A stretch of 26,650 bases of DNA from Hallerella sp963652365. Lineage in GTDB: Bacteria; Fibrobacterota; Fibrobacteria; Fibrobacterales; Fibrobacteraceae. The stretch covers positions 1 through 26,650 of the forward strand of contig CAVJTH010000032.1 of assembly GCA_963652365.1 (NCBI GenBank), given 5' to 3'. The stretch's first letter is position 1. Each line of letters begins with the position of its first letter. The translations under genes were made by a program, and so were the position numbers. The notes beneath the pieces were generated by a model, which made no database searches, was not told where the DNA came from, and worked only from the letters and a program-made list of their open reading frames with translations. Below, in pieces: positions 1 to 7,602 of the stretch.

Positions 1-29
1 TTTTTCAGAGATTAGAGTTTAGGAATCAA

Positions 30-176
30 AACGGTCCGCTTTACGTTAGAACCTAGACGTTTGCGAATCTCAGATCTAAGTTCTGACTCGCGTTAGAACC
101 TAAAAGTCTGCAGCACTCAACTCTCAACATTCCACACTCAACTAATTCCTGTTTCCTGATACCTGCATTCTCTCAA
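30..176. repeat. Patchwork of short intergenic repeats (left copy)
   Basis: This non-coding stretch is built from recurring words such as TTAGAACCTAG, AGATCTAAGTTCT and ACTCAACTC. The block at 47-84 matches the reverse complement of 26465-26502 at about 33 of 38 positions by eye. The CACACTCAACT-AATTCCTG part near 132-150 also has a counterpart, again inverted, at the right end of the window. I see no gene in it. It is most likely a dispersed intergenic repeat family; a decayed mobile-element end is an alternative. Confidence 0.55.
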
Positions 177-245
177 CTAAGCTCTTAGATCCAAGTTCTG
201 TTTTAACACCGCGTACATCGTCAGCTCCCCGTCATTCAGCCCCAT
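177..245 (-). other. Tiny ORF or gene remnant (22 aa) ending in the repeat
   Basis: An ATG at 245 opens a 22-residue frame, beginning MGLNDGELTMYAVLK, that stops at 177. The first part has ordinary coding-like composition. The last residues (QNLDLRA) are encoded by repeat-family sequence resembling the AAGTTCT/AGATCTAAG words. It lies just past the tRNA-Ser terminator on the same strand and has no clear Shine-Dalgarno. It could be a decayed gene end overgrown by the repeat, a real small protein, or chance. I do not recognise a family. Confidence 0.2.
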
Positions 246-257
246 GTTACTTCTGTA

Positions 258-295
258 CAAAAAGAAAGAAGAACGTGTAGCACGCTCTTCTTTCT
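258..295 (-). terminator. Rho-independent terminator of tRNA-Ser
   Basis: On the minus strand, two nucleotides after the tRNA end, a hairpin with a 15-nt arm (281-295 pairing with 263-277, one mismatch or wobble) and a 3-nt loop is followed directly by a run of T. This is a canonical intrinsic terminator, well placed to end the tRNA transcript. Confidence 0.85.
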
Positions 296-297
296 AA

Positions 298-383
298 GGA
301 GAGGGAGGGATTCGAACCCTCGGACCCCGTGAGGAGTCTACGGTTTTCGAGACCGTCTCGATCGACCACTCCGACACCTCTCC
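298..383 (-). tRNA. tRNA-Ser (anticodon CGA)
   Basis: An 86-nt tRNA reads on the minus strand. The acceptor stem is GGAGAGG/CCTCTCC. The anticodon stem ACGGT/ACCGT encloses the loop CTCGAAA, so the anticodon is CGA and it reads UCG. A long variable arm (GACTCC-TCAC-GGGGTC) marks a class II serine tRNA, and the T arm GAGGG-TTCGAAT-CCCTC is intact. The 3' CCA is not encoded, and the base after the acceptor stem is T where bacterial serine tRNAs usually have G. It is divergent from the helicase gene, whose longest possible frame would run into the tRNA antisense strand; that extension is not believable. Confidence 0.95.
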
Positions 384-452
384 GTCGGATGCAGCCAAAT
401 GTAGTAAAAATTTTGAAAAATCCTAGGGCTTTCAAAAAGAGCGTTCGATTTC

Positions 453-458
453 TATATT
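453..458 (+). promoter_or_regulatory. Candidate -10 box of the helicase gene
   Basis: TATATT lies 8 nt before the chosen ATG at 467, with a weak TTCAAA-like -35 at 431-436. No Shine-Dalgarno is visible. A start site 6-8 nt downstream of the box would give an essentially leaderless mRNA. The same arrangement recurs at several other genes in the window. Confidence 0.4.
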
Positions 459-466
459 CTCGCCCC

Positions 467-2389
467 ATGATACCAACCGAAAATCAAGAAGAAAACGCCG
501 TCCCGGAAATCCAGCAGGCCCCGGAACAAAACGAAAACAACGAATCAACCGAAGGAACGCTCAAATTCAGCGACCTGGGACTTTCTCCCGAAGTCCTGGA
601 AGGAGTCCAGAAGGCAGGGTACGAGACGCCTTCCCCCATCCAGGCAAAAGCCATCCCCATCTTTTTGCGCGGAGAGAACCTGCTCGGAACCGCCCAGACG
701 GGAACCGGCAAGACCGCGGCCTTCACGCTGCCGCTACTTTCCAGAATCGATTTCAGAAAAGGCGAAACGTCCATGCTGGTCCTTTCGCCCACCCGCGAAC
801 TGGCAGTCCAGGTCGCCGAGGCGATCCAGCATTTCGCCTGCGCCATGCCGCATATCCGAATCGTCCCCGTCTATGGCGGCCAGGATATTTCGGTACAGCT
901 CCGTGCGCTCCGTCACACGCCGCAGATCGTCGTCGCCACGCCCGGGCGCCTGATCGACCATCTCGAACGCAAGACGATAGACCTTTCCAAAATCCAGGCG
1001 GTCGTCCTCGACGAAGCGGACGAGATGCTCGACATGGGATTCATGGAAGATGTCGAAACGATTCTCGAAAAGATCCCCGAAGACGCGCAGCGCGGGCTTT
1101 TCAGCGCGACGATGCCCACGAGCGTCCGGAAAATCATCGATCGCTACCTGGGCAACTACTCCGAAGCGTGCATCGAGGCGAAGACGGCCACGGTCGATAA
1201 GGTTCGCCAGCGGTATCTGACGATTCGCTCCGAGCAAAAGATGGAAGCGCTTGTCCGCGTACTCGAAGGCGAAAACTACGACGGCGTCATCATCTTCGTG
1301 CGCACCAAGCAATCGACCGCCGAAGTTTCCGAAAGGCTCGAAGCCCGCGGATTCAACGCGGCCCCGCTCAGCGGCGACCTCGCCCAGGGACTCCGCGAAC
1401 GCACGGTGAACCGTCTGAAAGAGGGAAAGATCGACATCGTCGTCGCCACGGACGTCGCGGCCCGCGGACTCGACGTGAGCCGCATTTCGCACGTCATCAA
1501 CTACGACGTTCCCTACGACACAGAATCCTATGTTCACCGCATCGGGCGCACCGCGCGAGCCGGGCGCGAAGGCAACGCGATTCTCTTCATCACGCCCCGC
1601 GAACGCCGAATGCTCAAGATGATCGAACGCGCGACCCGCAAGCAGATCGAACCGATGGAAATTCCCACGGGCGAACAGATAAGCGAGCATCGCGTTTCCG
1701 CATTCAAGAAAAAGATTCTCGAAACCCTCGAAGCGGGAGGTCTCGAGGACTTCCGCAACCTCATCGAAAGCCTCGAAGACGAAAAGGGGATTCCCCCGCT
1801 CGACATCGCGGCCGCCGTCACGAAGCTCGCCCAGGCGGGCCAGCCGCTCTTCCCCGCAGACCTCCCCGACATCAAGGCGGTTCCGCTCCGCGAAGAACGC
1901 CGAAAGGCCCGCGAAGACAAGTTCGGAAACGGACCGCGCGAAGACAGGGATCGCGGACCGCGCATGGAAAAGGACAACGGCGTCGAGGAAGGCTTTGAAC
2001 GCTACTATCTGGGCGTCGGGCGCAGGGACCGCGTCTCGCCGCGAGACATCGTCGGGGCCATCGCCGGGGAATCGGGAATTTCTTCCGCGGAAATCGGGCG
2101 CATCAAGCTCTTCGACCGTTTCAGCACCGTGGAACTTCCCGAAGGCATCCCTTCCGAAATCAAGCTCATCCTCGAAGAGATGACCATCCGCGGGAACCCG
2201 TCCCGCTTCCGCCTGATGACGGACGACAGACCGCTTCCCAGGGAACGCGAATCGTTTGGCGAAAGGCGCAGAGACCGCGACGACCGCTATTCGGACCGCC
2301 GCAGCAAGCGTCGCTCGTTCGGCGACCGTTCGTTCCAGAAGCGCGGAGACAGACCGTTCCGCAAGACCCGCCGGTTCGGGCATCACTGA
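467..2389 (+). CDS. deaD: DEAD-box ATP-dependent RNA helicase with DbpA-type RNA-binding domain and RD-rich tail
   Basis: This is an ATP-dependent RNA-unwinding enzyme of the DeaD/CsdA type, which in bacteria acts in ribosome assembly, mRNA decay and cold adaptation in the cytoplasm. From the ATG at 467 (640 aa) there is an acidic N-terminal extension, a Q-motif region, motif I AQTGTGKT (76-83), DEAD (182-185), SAT (213-215) and HRIGRTARAG (357-366). A basic/acidic linker follows, then a DbpA-like RNA-binding domain at about 515-595 and a tail rich in RDR, RRSFGDR and DRPFRK. The frame is open back to 329, but that part is antisense to tRNA-Ser, so the ATG after the TATATT box was chosen. The tail resembles the N-terminal repeats of the TrmH-like protein at 11588. 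The subfamily symbol is less certain than the helicase call. Confidence 0.93.
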   Translation: MIPTENQEENAVPEIQQAPEQNENNESTEGTLKFSDLGLSPEVLEGVQKAGYETPSPIQAKAIPIFLRGENLLGTAQTGTGKTAAFTLPLLSRIDFRKGETSMLVLSPTRELAVQVAEAIQHFACAMPHIRIVPVYGGQDISVQLRALRHTPQIVVATPGRLIDHLERKTIDLSKIQAVVLDEADEMLDMGFMEDVETILEKIPEDAQRGLFSATMPTSVRKIIDRYLGNYSEACIEAKTATVDKVRQRYLTIRSEQKMEALVRVLEGENYDGVIIFVRTKQSTAEVSERLEARGFNAAPLSGDLAQGLRERTVNRLKEGKIDIVVATDVAARGLDVSRISHVINYDVPYDTESYVHRIGRTARAGREGNAILFITPRERRMLKMIERATRKQIEPMEIPTGEQISEHRVSAFKKKILETLEAGGLEDFRNLIESLEDEKGIPPLDIAAAVTKLAQAGQPLFPADLPDIKAVPLREERRKAREDKFGNGPREDRDRGPRMEKDNGVEEGFERYYLGVGRRDRVSPRDIVGAIAGESGISSAEIGRIKLFDRFSTVELPEGIPSEIKLILEEMTIRGNPSRFRLMTDDRPLPRERESFGERRRDRDDRYSDRRSKRRSFGDRSFQKRGDRPFRKTRRFGHH

Positions 2390-2409
2390 CTTCTTCCAGA
2401 TTAAACGGC

Positions 2410-2436
2410 AAAATCGCCGGCTACGCCGGCGATTTT
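2410..2436. terminator. Bidirectional terminator between helicase and aroC
   Basis: A perfect 12-bp stem (AAAATCGCCGGC, 2410-2421, with 2425-2436) and a 3-nt loop sit between two convergent genes. The A/T ends of the stem supply a T-run in either direction, so it can end both transcripts. Confidence 0.85.
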
Positions 2437-2446
2437 CGTTTTAAAG

Positions 2447-2460
2447 CTCTCGCAAGAGAG
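2447..2460. other. Small GCAA-tetraloop hairpin
   Basis: CTCTC-GCAA-GAGAG forms a 5-bp stem with a GNRA-type loop immediately past the aroC stop codon. It may add stability to the aroC mRNA 3' end. No function is demonstrated. Confidence 0.3.
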
Positions 2461-2465
2461 GCAAT

Positions 2466-3551
2466 CTAGAACAACCGCTCCCGCGCACGCTGTTCGAGAA
2501 ACAGGTTCACCAGGGCAATCGCCACCATGCTTTCCACGATGACCGGCGCGCGAAGCGCGACGCAAGGGTCATGTCGCCCTCTTGCCGCAAGCGTTCCGTC
2601 TGTCTTGTCCCGGCCCGCCGTCTTCTGTTCCTGCGCAATCGTCGCCGTCGGCTTAAAGGCCAGCCGGCAGTGTATCGTTTCTCCGTCCGAAATGCCACCC
2701 AAAGACCCGCCGGCATGATTCGACCGAGTCCGGAAAACATTCCCGTCAAAGAAAATTTCATCGTTATGCTCCGAGCCTCGCATCCGAGCAGAACGAAAGC
2801 CTTCCCCGATTTCAAAGCCCTTCACCGCCGGAATGCTCAAGATGGCCGCGCCGAGAACAGCCTGCAGCTTGTCGAAAACAGGCTCCCCCACGGCGACCGG
2901 AGGCTTTCGGATATCCAGCGCGAGAACCGCGCCGACGGAATCTTTCGCGGCAATCGCCTCCCGAACGACCTGCGCCATCCGTTCGCTCGCGAGAACGTCC
3001 GGGCAGCGCACGGGAGAGGCTTCGACCGCTTCGAGCGTCACGGTTTCCGCATCGACGTTCGAATCGACGTTTCCCACGCTTTCGACCCAGCTCAGGATTT
3101 CCGTTCCGCAGGCAAGCTTCAAGATCTTGGAGGCTATCGCTCCTGCCGCGACACGGGCGAGAGTTTCCCGGGCAGAGGCCCGCCCCCCGCCGCGAAAGTC
3201 CCGAAATCCATACTTCAGGTCATAGGTCAAGTCGGCATGTCCCGGGCGATACAGGTTTTCCATTTCCGAATAATCGCCCGAATGCTGGTTTTCGTTCTGC
3301 ACCATCAGGGAGATAGGCGTTCCCGTCGTCTTTCCGTCAAAGACTCCCGAGAGGATGCGCACCGTATCGGCTTCCTTCCGAGGCGTCACCAGCGCGTTTT
3401 GTCCAGGACGCCGCCTGTCCATCGCCCGCTGGATTTCCTCTTCCGACAGGGGAAGACCGGCCGGACATCCGTCAACGACCGCCCCGACGGCCTTGCCGTG
3501 AGATTCGCCCCAAGTCGAGACGGTAAACAGTTTTCCAAAAACGCTAGACAT
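2466..3551 (-). CDS. aroC: Chorismate synthase
   Basis: It catalyses the last shikimate-pathway step, conversion of 5-enolpyruvylshikimate-3-phosphate to chorismate with reduced flavin, feeding aromatic amino acids and folate. The 361-aa protein has the family length. It begins MSSVFGKLFTVSTWGESHG, and it carries the GESHG signature, the RGGGRASARET segment and the C-terminal RHDPCVALRAPVIVESM signature. The ATG at 3551 was preferred to an upstream in-frame TTG at 3572, because homologues start just before the FGK-F segment and the TTG overlaps the TATATT box. The gene is monocistronic, convergent with the helicase and divergent from the exported protein at 3687. Confidence 0.97.
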   Translation of the reverse strand: MSSVFGKLFTVSTWGESHGKAVGAVVDGCPAGLPLSEEEIQRAMDRRRPGQNALVTPRKEADTVRILSGVFDGKTTGTPISLMVQNENQHSGDYSEMENLYRPGHADLTYDLKYGFRDFRGGGRASARETLARVAAGAIASKILKLACGTEILSWVESVGNVDSNVDAETVTLEAVEASPVRCPDVLASERMAQVVREAIAAKDSVGAVLALDIRKPPVAVGEPVFDKLQAVLGAAILSIPAVKGFEIGEGFRSARMRGSEHNDEIFFDGNVFRTRSNHAGGSLGGISDGETIHCRLAFKPTATIAQEQKTAGRDKTDGTLAARGRHDPCVALRAPVIVESMVAIALVNLFLEQRARERLF

Positions 3552-3562
3552 AATCGCGTCAA

Positions 3563-3568
3563 AATATA
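3563..3568 (-). promoter_or_regulatory. Candidate -10 box of aroC
   Basis: On the minus strand TATATT sits 11 nt before the aroC ATG, with no Shine-Dalgarno between. Transcription would start within about 5 nt of the ATG. No convincing -35 is visible. Confidence 0.4.
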
Positions 3569-3686
3569 GCAATCTTGAAATTTACGACGCTTTCGAGCGA
3601 CTTTTCGTTCTTTTTTTGGATTCACTAGCCTTTTCGTCAGTTTTGTTTGCTATGTTTATCCAGGTTTGCTTACAAACAGAGACACG

Positions 3687-4259
3687 ATGAAAAAAATCAT
3701 TCTCATTGTATTTGCGCTGTTCGCCATCCCGTTCTGCGAGGCCCAGTCCCTGACAGGATTTTCCGGAATCAGTTTTGGGCTCGACAGGGAAAGCGTCATC
3801 GAAGACATCATGAAGCTGGGCTACGATCCGCTGGGCTCGTCCGATGCCGCGGACAGAATCGTCATTCCCGTCTATATGATGGACGAACTTCCGGTGCAAG
3901 TCGATTTCCTTTTCAACAAGAACGACCATTTCTACGCGTTCGAGGTTCGCACCGGTCGCATGGAGGCGGACCGTCTTCCGAAGGTCTTCGAAGCGCTGGA
4001 ATACATGTCCGAAAAGTTCACCGCGCGCTACGGAAAAAAAATCCGTACCACGGAAATCCGGGAATCCGATATCAAGCCGGGAGTCCACAACCTCTACAAG
4101 CAATGGACCGCCCACAAGACGCTCAACATCTACACGGCGATCATTTTCAAGGACGGACGCTACTACACGGTCGGCTCCGTCACCAGCCGCAAGTTTGCCA
4201 AGGAAGCGGTTCGCACCGAAACGAAGAAGCACGACTTCTCCGACATGATGCCCAACTGA
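3687..4259 (+). CDS. Exported protein of unknown function (190 aa)
   Basis: I do not recognise a family. The ATG at 3687 gives a clean signal peptide (MKKIILIVFALFAIPFCEAQ) with probable cleavage after CEA or nearby, so the mature protein is periplasmic or outside. The only longer frame uses a TTG at 3666 that would spoil the signal peptide. The mature part is a mixed alpha/beta-looking domain: GFSGISFGLDRESV, then an FLFNKNDHFYAFEVRTGR strand pair, then a SEKFTARYGKKI helix. This resembles small periplasmic domains that begin with a 'GI.FG.s...v' segment. It is monocistronic, with a convergent cytochrome gene 28 bp downstream. Confidence 0.8.
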   Translation: MKKIILIVFALFAIPFCEAQSLTGFSGISFGLDRESVIEDIMKLGYDPLGSSDAADRIVIPVYMMDELPVQVDFLFNKNDHFYAFEVRTGRMEADRLPKVFEALEYMSEKFTARYGKKIRTTEIRESDIKPGVHNLYKQWTAHKTLNIYTAIIFKDGRYYTVGSVTSRKFAKEAVRTETKKHDFSDMMPN

Positions 4260-4283
4260 ATTTCCTTTCTTTCGAAATGTTGG
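4252..4283. terminator. Possible hairpin between convergent stops
   Basis: CCAAC (4252-4256) pairs with GTTGG (4279-4283) and ATTTC (4260-4264) with GAAAT (4274-4278), leaving the TGA stop as a 3-nt bulge. There is no downstream T-run, so a terminator role is only possible. Confidence 0.3.
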
Positions 4284-4287
4284 CGGA

Positions 4288-4827
4288 CTACTCCTGCTGG
4301 TTCGCCTTTTTTCGTCTTTCCGCGAGAAGGGAATCTTCCTTCGATGCGGCCTCGGCTTCCTCGCGCGTCCACGAATGCCGGGGAAGCGTCTGCGCGAAGC
4401 CGGCGATATCCACCATTTCGTCTAGCGGAATTTCATCGTAATAGGGCAGCATTCCCCGTTCGTCATCCCCAAAGTTCATCATGAACCAAAATGTCGGCAG
4501 TTCGTCGTGAGCGGTCGATCCGATATATCTCGGATGCCACATGTCGTGCGAAAGATTCATCCGGCGGCCATCGTCCCCGTGGCACGGGCGGCAGTTTCGC
4601 ATAAAGAGCCTTTCGCCGCGCACCGTATCCGCTCCGACAAGGTTTCCCGCCGAGTCCAGAAGCCGATAGACCAGATAGGCCATCCGACGGTCTTCGCGCG
4701 TCAGCGTATCAGCGACGGAACCCGGTTCGGGAGTCTCCACGTCGCCTAGGCCAAGATCGGCGAGCAGGGCAACCGCATAGAGAATCGGCACGGCGCTTGC
4801 CATTTTTTTCCAGAACTTCCTGCCCAT
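4288..4827 (-). CDS. Membrane-anchored or exported c-type cytochrome domain protein
   Basis: This is a probable electron carrier with one covalently bound heme. The 179-aa protein has a basic start and hydrophobic segment (about 10-27) that would export it or anchor it. A single CxxCH heme motif follows at 79-83 (NCRPCHGDDG), in the family context where the preceding GERLF-RNC stretch is a typical class I cytochrome c helix. M126 in RGMLPYYDEIP is a plausible distal ligand. The end is charged and helical. The gene stands alone, convergent with 3687. No partner oxidase, reductase or heme-attachment gene is in the window. The start at 4827 follows a TATCTT box; M9 is an alternative. Confidence 0.8.
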   Translation of the reverse strand: MGRKFWKKMASAVPILYAVALLADLGLGDVETPEPGSVADTLTREDRRMAYLVYRLLDSAGNLVGADTVRGERLFMRNCRPCHGDDGRRMNLSHDMWHPRYIGSTAHDELPTFWFMMNFGDDERGMLPYYDEIPLDEMVDIAGFAQTLPRHSWTREEAEAASKEDSLLAERRKKANQQE

Positions 4828-4833
4828 GGGATC

Positions 4834-4839
4834 AAGATA
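4834..4839 (-). promoter_or_regulatory. Candidate -10 box of the cytochrome gene
   Basis: TATCTT lies 6 nt before the ATG at 4827 on the minus strand, again without a well-spaced Shine-Dalgarno. The nearest GGAGG is too far upstream, about 19 nt from the ATG. Confidence 0.3.
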
Positions 4840-4900
4840 GGTTTTTCCTCCGGGTGCAAAGCGTCACACTCGACATCCAGCCGGGCATTATCGAAAAAAT

Positions 4901-4930
4901 TTGCACATTTCGCAAAGAATTTAATGTATT
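4901..4930 (+). promoter_or_regulatory. Candidate promoter of the diguanylate cyclase operon
   Basis: TTGCAC (4901-4906) and TGTATT (4925-4930) are separated by 18 nt. The -10 ends 12 nt before the ATG at 4943, predicting a leader of only a few nucleotides. No Shine-Dalgarno is seen. Confidence 0.45.
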
Positions 4931-4942
4931 TTCCTAGGTAGC

Positions 4943-6274
4943 ATGAAATTCATCTGGCTAAAGTTGATGTCCATCTTCCGCCTGAACGTCATCATCACGT
5001 TCTTGCTTTCGGTGACTGTCGTCGCCCTGCTATGGTATCGCTATGGCATGGACGACATCTACACGATTACGCCAGCGACCTACCCCTACATCGTCGCCCA
5101 GACGGATTCGGTCGATGGCGGAGCTTCCATCCTCGAAATGACGCGGACGGATTCTTCCGTCATCATGGACTACGAACTCCGGGAAGGCTATCCCTATCCC
5201 TATGTCGGAATCCAGATCTACCTGGGAGACGGAAAGAGCCGCGGCAGGGATCTTTCCCATTACGACAGCATCTACGTCTGGGTCAAGCCTCGGGGCGAAG
5301 GCTCGGTGCGGCTATACCTGCGAGGATTCGACGACGTCATTTCAAGACCCGACGACCAGACGACGCTCAAGTTCAACGAGCTCGAATTCTACCCGCTCGA
5401 AGAAACCTATCCGGCGGTCTTCGTCCCCCAGGAATTTCGGGTTGCCAGCTGGTGGGTCGCCCAGAACAGCGTAAACGCCCACCGCGCGCGCGTCGATTTT
5501 TCGAACATCCCCCTGATCGAAATCCAGACGGGGACCAACGCGCCTCTCGGTTACGGAACGCTCGAAATCATGGGACTGACGTTCAAGGGAAAGATCATTC
5601 CCGCCGAAAACCTGATGCTCGGCATCATCACGCTCTGGTTCTTCACGTTCCTCTTCTACCTGATGCTCAGGCTGCGCGACTACAGCATCCAGCGCAACGT
5701 GGAACGCAAGCGCCGCGAAGAGCTCGAACACAACCTGGTCGTTCTCGAAGTCGAAAAGTCCGATTACGAAAAGGCGAGCAAGGAAGACGCCCTGACCGGC
5801 TGCCTGAACCGCGCCGGATTCACGAGCGTTCTCACCAAGGAGCAGGAACGCCTAAACAACGGGAACGGTTCGCTCTCGTTCATCATGCTCGACATCGATT
5901 TTTTCAAGAAGGTCAACGACACGTGGGGACACAGCGTCGGCGACGAGGTCCTTGTCAATCTTTCGAAGCTCATCCGCAGCCGCATTCGCACGACAGACGC
6001 CCTTGTCCGCTGGGGTGGCGAGGAATTCGTCATTCTCTGCGGGGACACGCCTCTCCAGAACGCCCAGTTCCTTGCCGAAAAGCTCCGGACCACGGTCGAG
6101 AACACGCAGCTGATTTCGCAACAGCAGGTCACCTGCTCGTTCGGCGTCGCCGAAATGATACCGCACGAAGATCCCAAGAGCGTCTTTGACCGACTGGACA
6201 AGGCGCTTTACAGTTCCAAGCGCAGCGGGCGCAACAGCGTGACCGCGGCCATCAAGAAGACTCAGGCACCATGA
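4943..6274 (+). CDS. Membrane diguanylate cyclase with periplasmic carbohydrate-binding-like sensor domain
   Basis: It makes cyclic di-GMP from two GTP. The 443-aa protein has an N-terminal transmembrane helix (about 14-32), a periplasmic domain (about 35-220), a second helix (about 225-243) and a charged coiled-coil linker (245-280). A C-terminal GGDEF domain (281-440) has intact GGEEF (358-362). The inhibitory site RTTD (349-352) sits five residues before it, so feedback inhibition is expected. The periplasmic domain contains DSIYVWVK (108-115) and GSVRLYLR (120-127), strand patterns like jelly-roll carbohydrate-binding modules; a similar stretch occurs in the lipoprotein at 7599. The stop overlaps the next gene's start (ATGA), so the lipoprotein is probably co-translated. 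Enzyme class is certain; the ligand is unknown. Confidence 0.93.
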   Translation: MKFIWLKLMSIFRLNVIITFLLSVTVVALLWYRYGMDDIYTITPATYPYIVAQTDSVDGGASILEMTRTDSSVIMDYELREGYPYPYVGIQIYLGDGKSRGRDLSHYDSIYVWVKPRGEGSVRLYLRGFDDVISRPDDQTTLKFNELEFYPLEETYPAVFVPQEFRVASWWVAQNSVNAHRARVDFSNIPLIEIQTGTNAPLGYGTLEIMGLTFKGKIIPAENLMLGIITLWFFTFLFYLMLRLRDYSIQRNVERKRREELEHNLVVLEVEKSDYEKASKEDALTGCLNRAGFTSVLTKEQERLNNGNGSLSFIMLDIDFFKKVNDTWGHSVGDEVLVNLSKLIRSRIRTTDALVRWGGEEFVILCGDTPLQNAQFLAEKLRTTVENTQLISQQQVTCSFGVAEMIPHEDPKSVFDRLDKALYSSKRSGRNSVTAAIKKTQAP

Positions 6275-6687
6275 AAAAATATCTCGCTTTGCCGTTTCTA
6301 GTCCTTTTAATCGGCTGCGCCCGGAACAATCCGGAATTCGTCCCGATTTCGCTCAACTGGTTCGAATTCCAGGCGATCGAAAATCCCGAGAATCCGAGCG
6401 CGGTGGATTCCGCCCAGGAAGAGCTCTGCCTTGTCTCGATGACGCGCGCCCTGATGGAAAACGAGACCATCCGGGAAAATTCCAAGTCGGGAAAGGAATA
6501 CGACGTCCAGTACTTCGGCACGAAAAAGTCGGGAAGCACGGTCGCCGAGTTTCGCGGTCGCTGCAAGGACCCCGCGGATTCGCTCGACCTGGAACGGCAG
6601 GCCCTGACGTTTTCCGATGCAAGGAACTGCAACTTCACCGCCCGGTGCGACGCCAAGGGAAAAGTCACGAACCTGCGCGTCTTCTAG
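6271..6687 (+). CDS. Small lipoprotein coupled to the diguanylate cyclase
   Basis: A 138-aa protein with a lipoprotein signal (MKKYLALPFLVLLIGC), lipobox LIGC and lipidated Cys16. Position 17 is Ala, so there is no E. coli-style Asp retention signal. The mature part contains three further cysteines and no family I recognise. Its ATG overlaps the cyclase stop codon, suggesting translational coupling and possibly a functional link, for example as a periplasmic-side partner of the cyclase sensor. That link is inferred from position only. Confidence 0.8.
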   Translation: MKKYLALPFLVLLIGCARNNPEFVPISLNWFEFQAIENPENPSAVDSAQEELCLVSMTRALMENETIRENSKSGKEYDVQYFGTKKSGSTVAEFRGRCKDPADSLDLERQALTFSDARNCNFTARCDAKGKVTNLRVF

Positions 6688-6691
6688 ACTC

Positions 6692-6710
6692 CGTTGTAAC
6701 GCCTACAACG
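6692..6710. other. Short palindrome upstream of the TIGR02147 gene
   Basis: CGTTGTA-ACGCC-TACAACG forms a perfect 7-bp stem with a 5-nt loop, just after the lipoprotein stop. No T-run follows. It could be a weak terminator or an operator for the downstream gene, about 40 nt ahead of its -10 box. Confidence 0.35.
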
Positions 6711-6748
6711 AAATTTCGGCACGACTTTTCGGATGTCTTCGCAATCCA

Positions 6749-6754
6749 TGTATT
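6749..6754 (+). promoter_or_regulatory. Candidate -10 box of the TIGR02147 gene
   Basis: TGTATT ends 8 nt before the ATG at 6763, with no Shine-Dalgarno, so the mRNA may be leaderless. A TTTTCG at 6726-6731 is a poor -35 at 17-nt spacing. Confidence 0.35.
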
Positions 6755-6762
6755 TTTAGAAC

Positions 6763-7602
6763 ATGAATTCCATCTTTGACTACACGGATTACCGAGCCTT
6801 TCTGCGCGACGCCTTCGAAAACTACAAGAGGGAACGCTGCGCGGTATCATGGCGGTTCATGGCGTCGAGAATCGGTTGCGACCCGGGAAACCTTCTCCGC
6901 GTTTCGCAAGGGAAAATTCATCTGGCGGTCAAGTTCGCCGCTCCATGCGCCAAGTTCTTTGGACTTTCCGAAAAGGAATCCGCCTACTGGATGGAGCTTC
7001 TCCTGTTCGGACGCGCCAAGAGCGACAAGGAAGCCCTGGACCACTACGAAAAGATGCTTTCGATCAAGGGTGTCGAGATCAAGCGTCTCGAAGCCCGGGA
7101 ACTGGAATTTTACAGGCACTGGCATGCCAACGCTATCCGCTCCCTCCTCGGGATAGGAACCTTTCGGGACGACGAACAGAGCTACCGGATTCTCGCCGAA
7201 TCCTGCACCCCGGCGATTTCCGCGGAGGAAGCCCGGGAATCGGTCCGCCTGCTCGAATCCCTGGGCATGATCCGGCTGGACAAGACCGGGCAATGGACCG
7301 TGACCGAGACATTCGTCGGTACCGGGGGAAACTGGCGATCCGAAGCGGTCCGGCGATTCCAGGAAGACACCATCGCGCTCGCCGGCCAATCCCTTTCCAG
7401 GCACAAGCCCTACCTTCGAGACATCAGTACGGCGACGATAACGTTCAATCGGCAGAGCCTGGATCTCCTCCGCGAAAAGATTCGGGAATTTCGCCGGGAA
7501 CTCTTGCGGCTTTCCGCCGAAGGGACAGGAGACAACGCAGTCTATCAGCTCAACGTCCAGCTGTTTCCCATCGCGATCCTGGAAAATGGGGGTGAAACAT
7601 GA
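6763..7602 (+). CDS. TIGR02147/DUF4423 family putative regulator
   Basis: This belongs to a paralogous family best known from Fibrobacter; its biochemical role is not established. The 279-aa protein opens with the family-typical MNSIFDYTDYRAFLRD. It then has a helix-turn-helix-like region (about 28-70, MASRIGCDPGNLLRVSQGK), a helical middle and a winged-helix-like segment (RLLESLGMIRLDKTGQWTVT). The family C-terminus is rdIST-TITF, a long helix REKIREFRRELL, and YQLNVQLFPIA. It has no signal peptide or membrane segment, so it is cytoplasmic and probably DNA-binding. Its stop overlaps the start of the lipoprotein gene at 7599 (ATGA), with GGGGGTG placed as ribosome-binding site. A regulator co-made with a surface lipoprotein is the simplest reading. 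Confidence 0.88.
   Translation: MNSIFDYTDYRAFLRDAFENYKRERCAVSWRFMASRIGCDPGNLLRVSQGKIHLAVKFAAPCAKFFGLSEKESAYWMELLLFGRAKSDKEALDHYEKMLSIKGVEIKRLEARELEFYRHWHANAIRSLLGIGTFRDDEQSYRILAESCTPAISAEEARESVRLLESLGMIRLDKTGQWTVTETFVGTGGNWRSEAVRRFQEDTIALAGQSLSRHKPYLRDISTATITFNRQSLDLLREKIREFRRELLRLSAEGTGDNAVYQLNVQLFPIAILENGGET

Noticed and set aside
298..383. tRNA-Ser as attachment site of an integrated island
   Set aside because: No duplicate of the tRNA 3' end and no integrase were seen in the window.
734..2386. 550-aa reading frame antisense to the helicase gene
   Set aside because: It mirrors a strongly supported helicase, has no recognisable domain, and arises from the GC-rich third-position codon bias that keeps antisense frames open.
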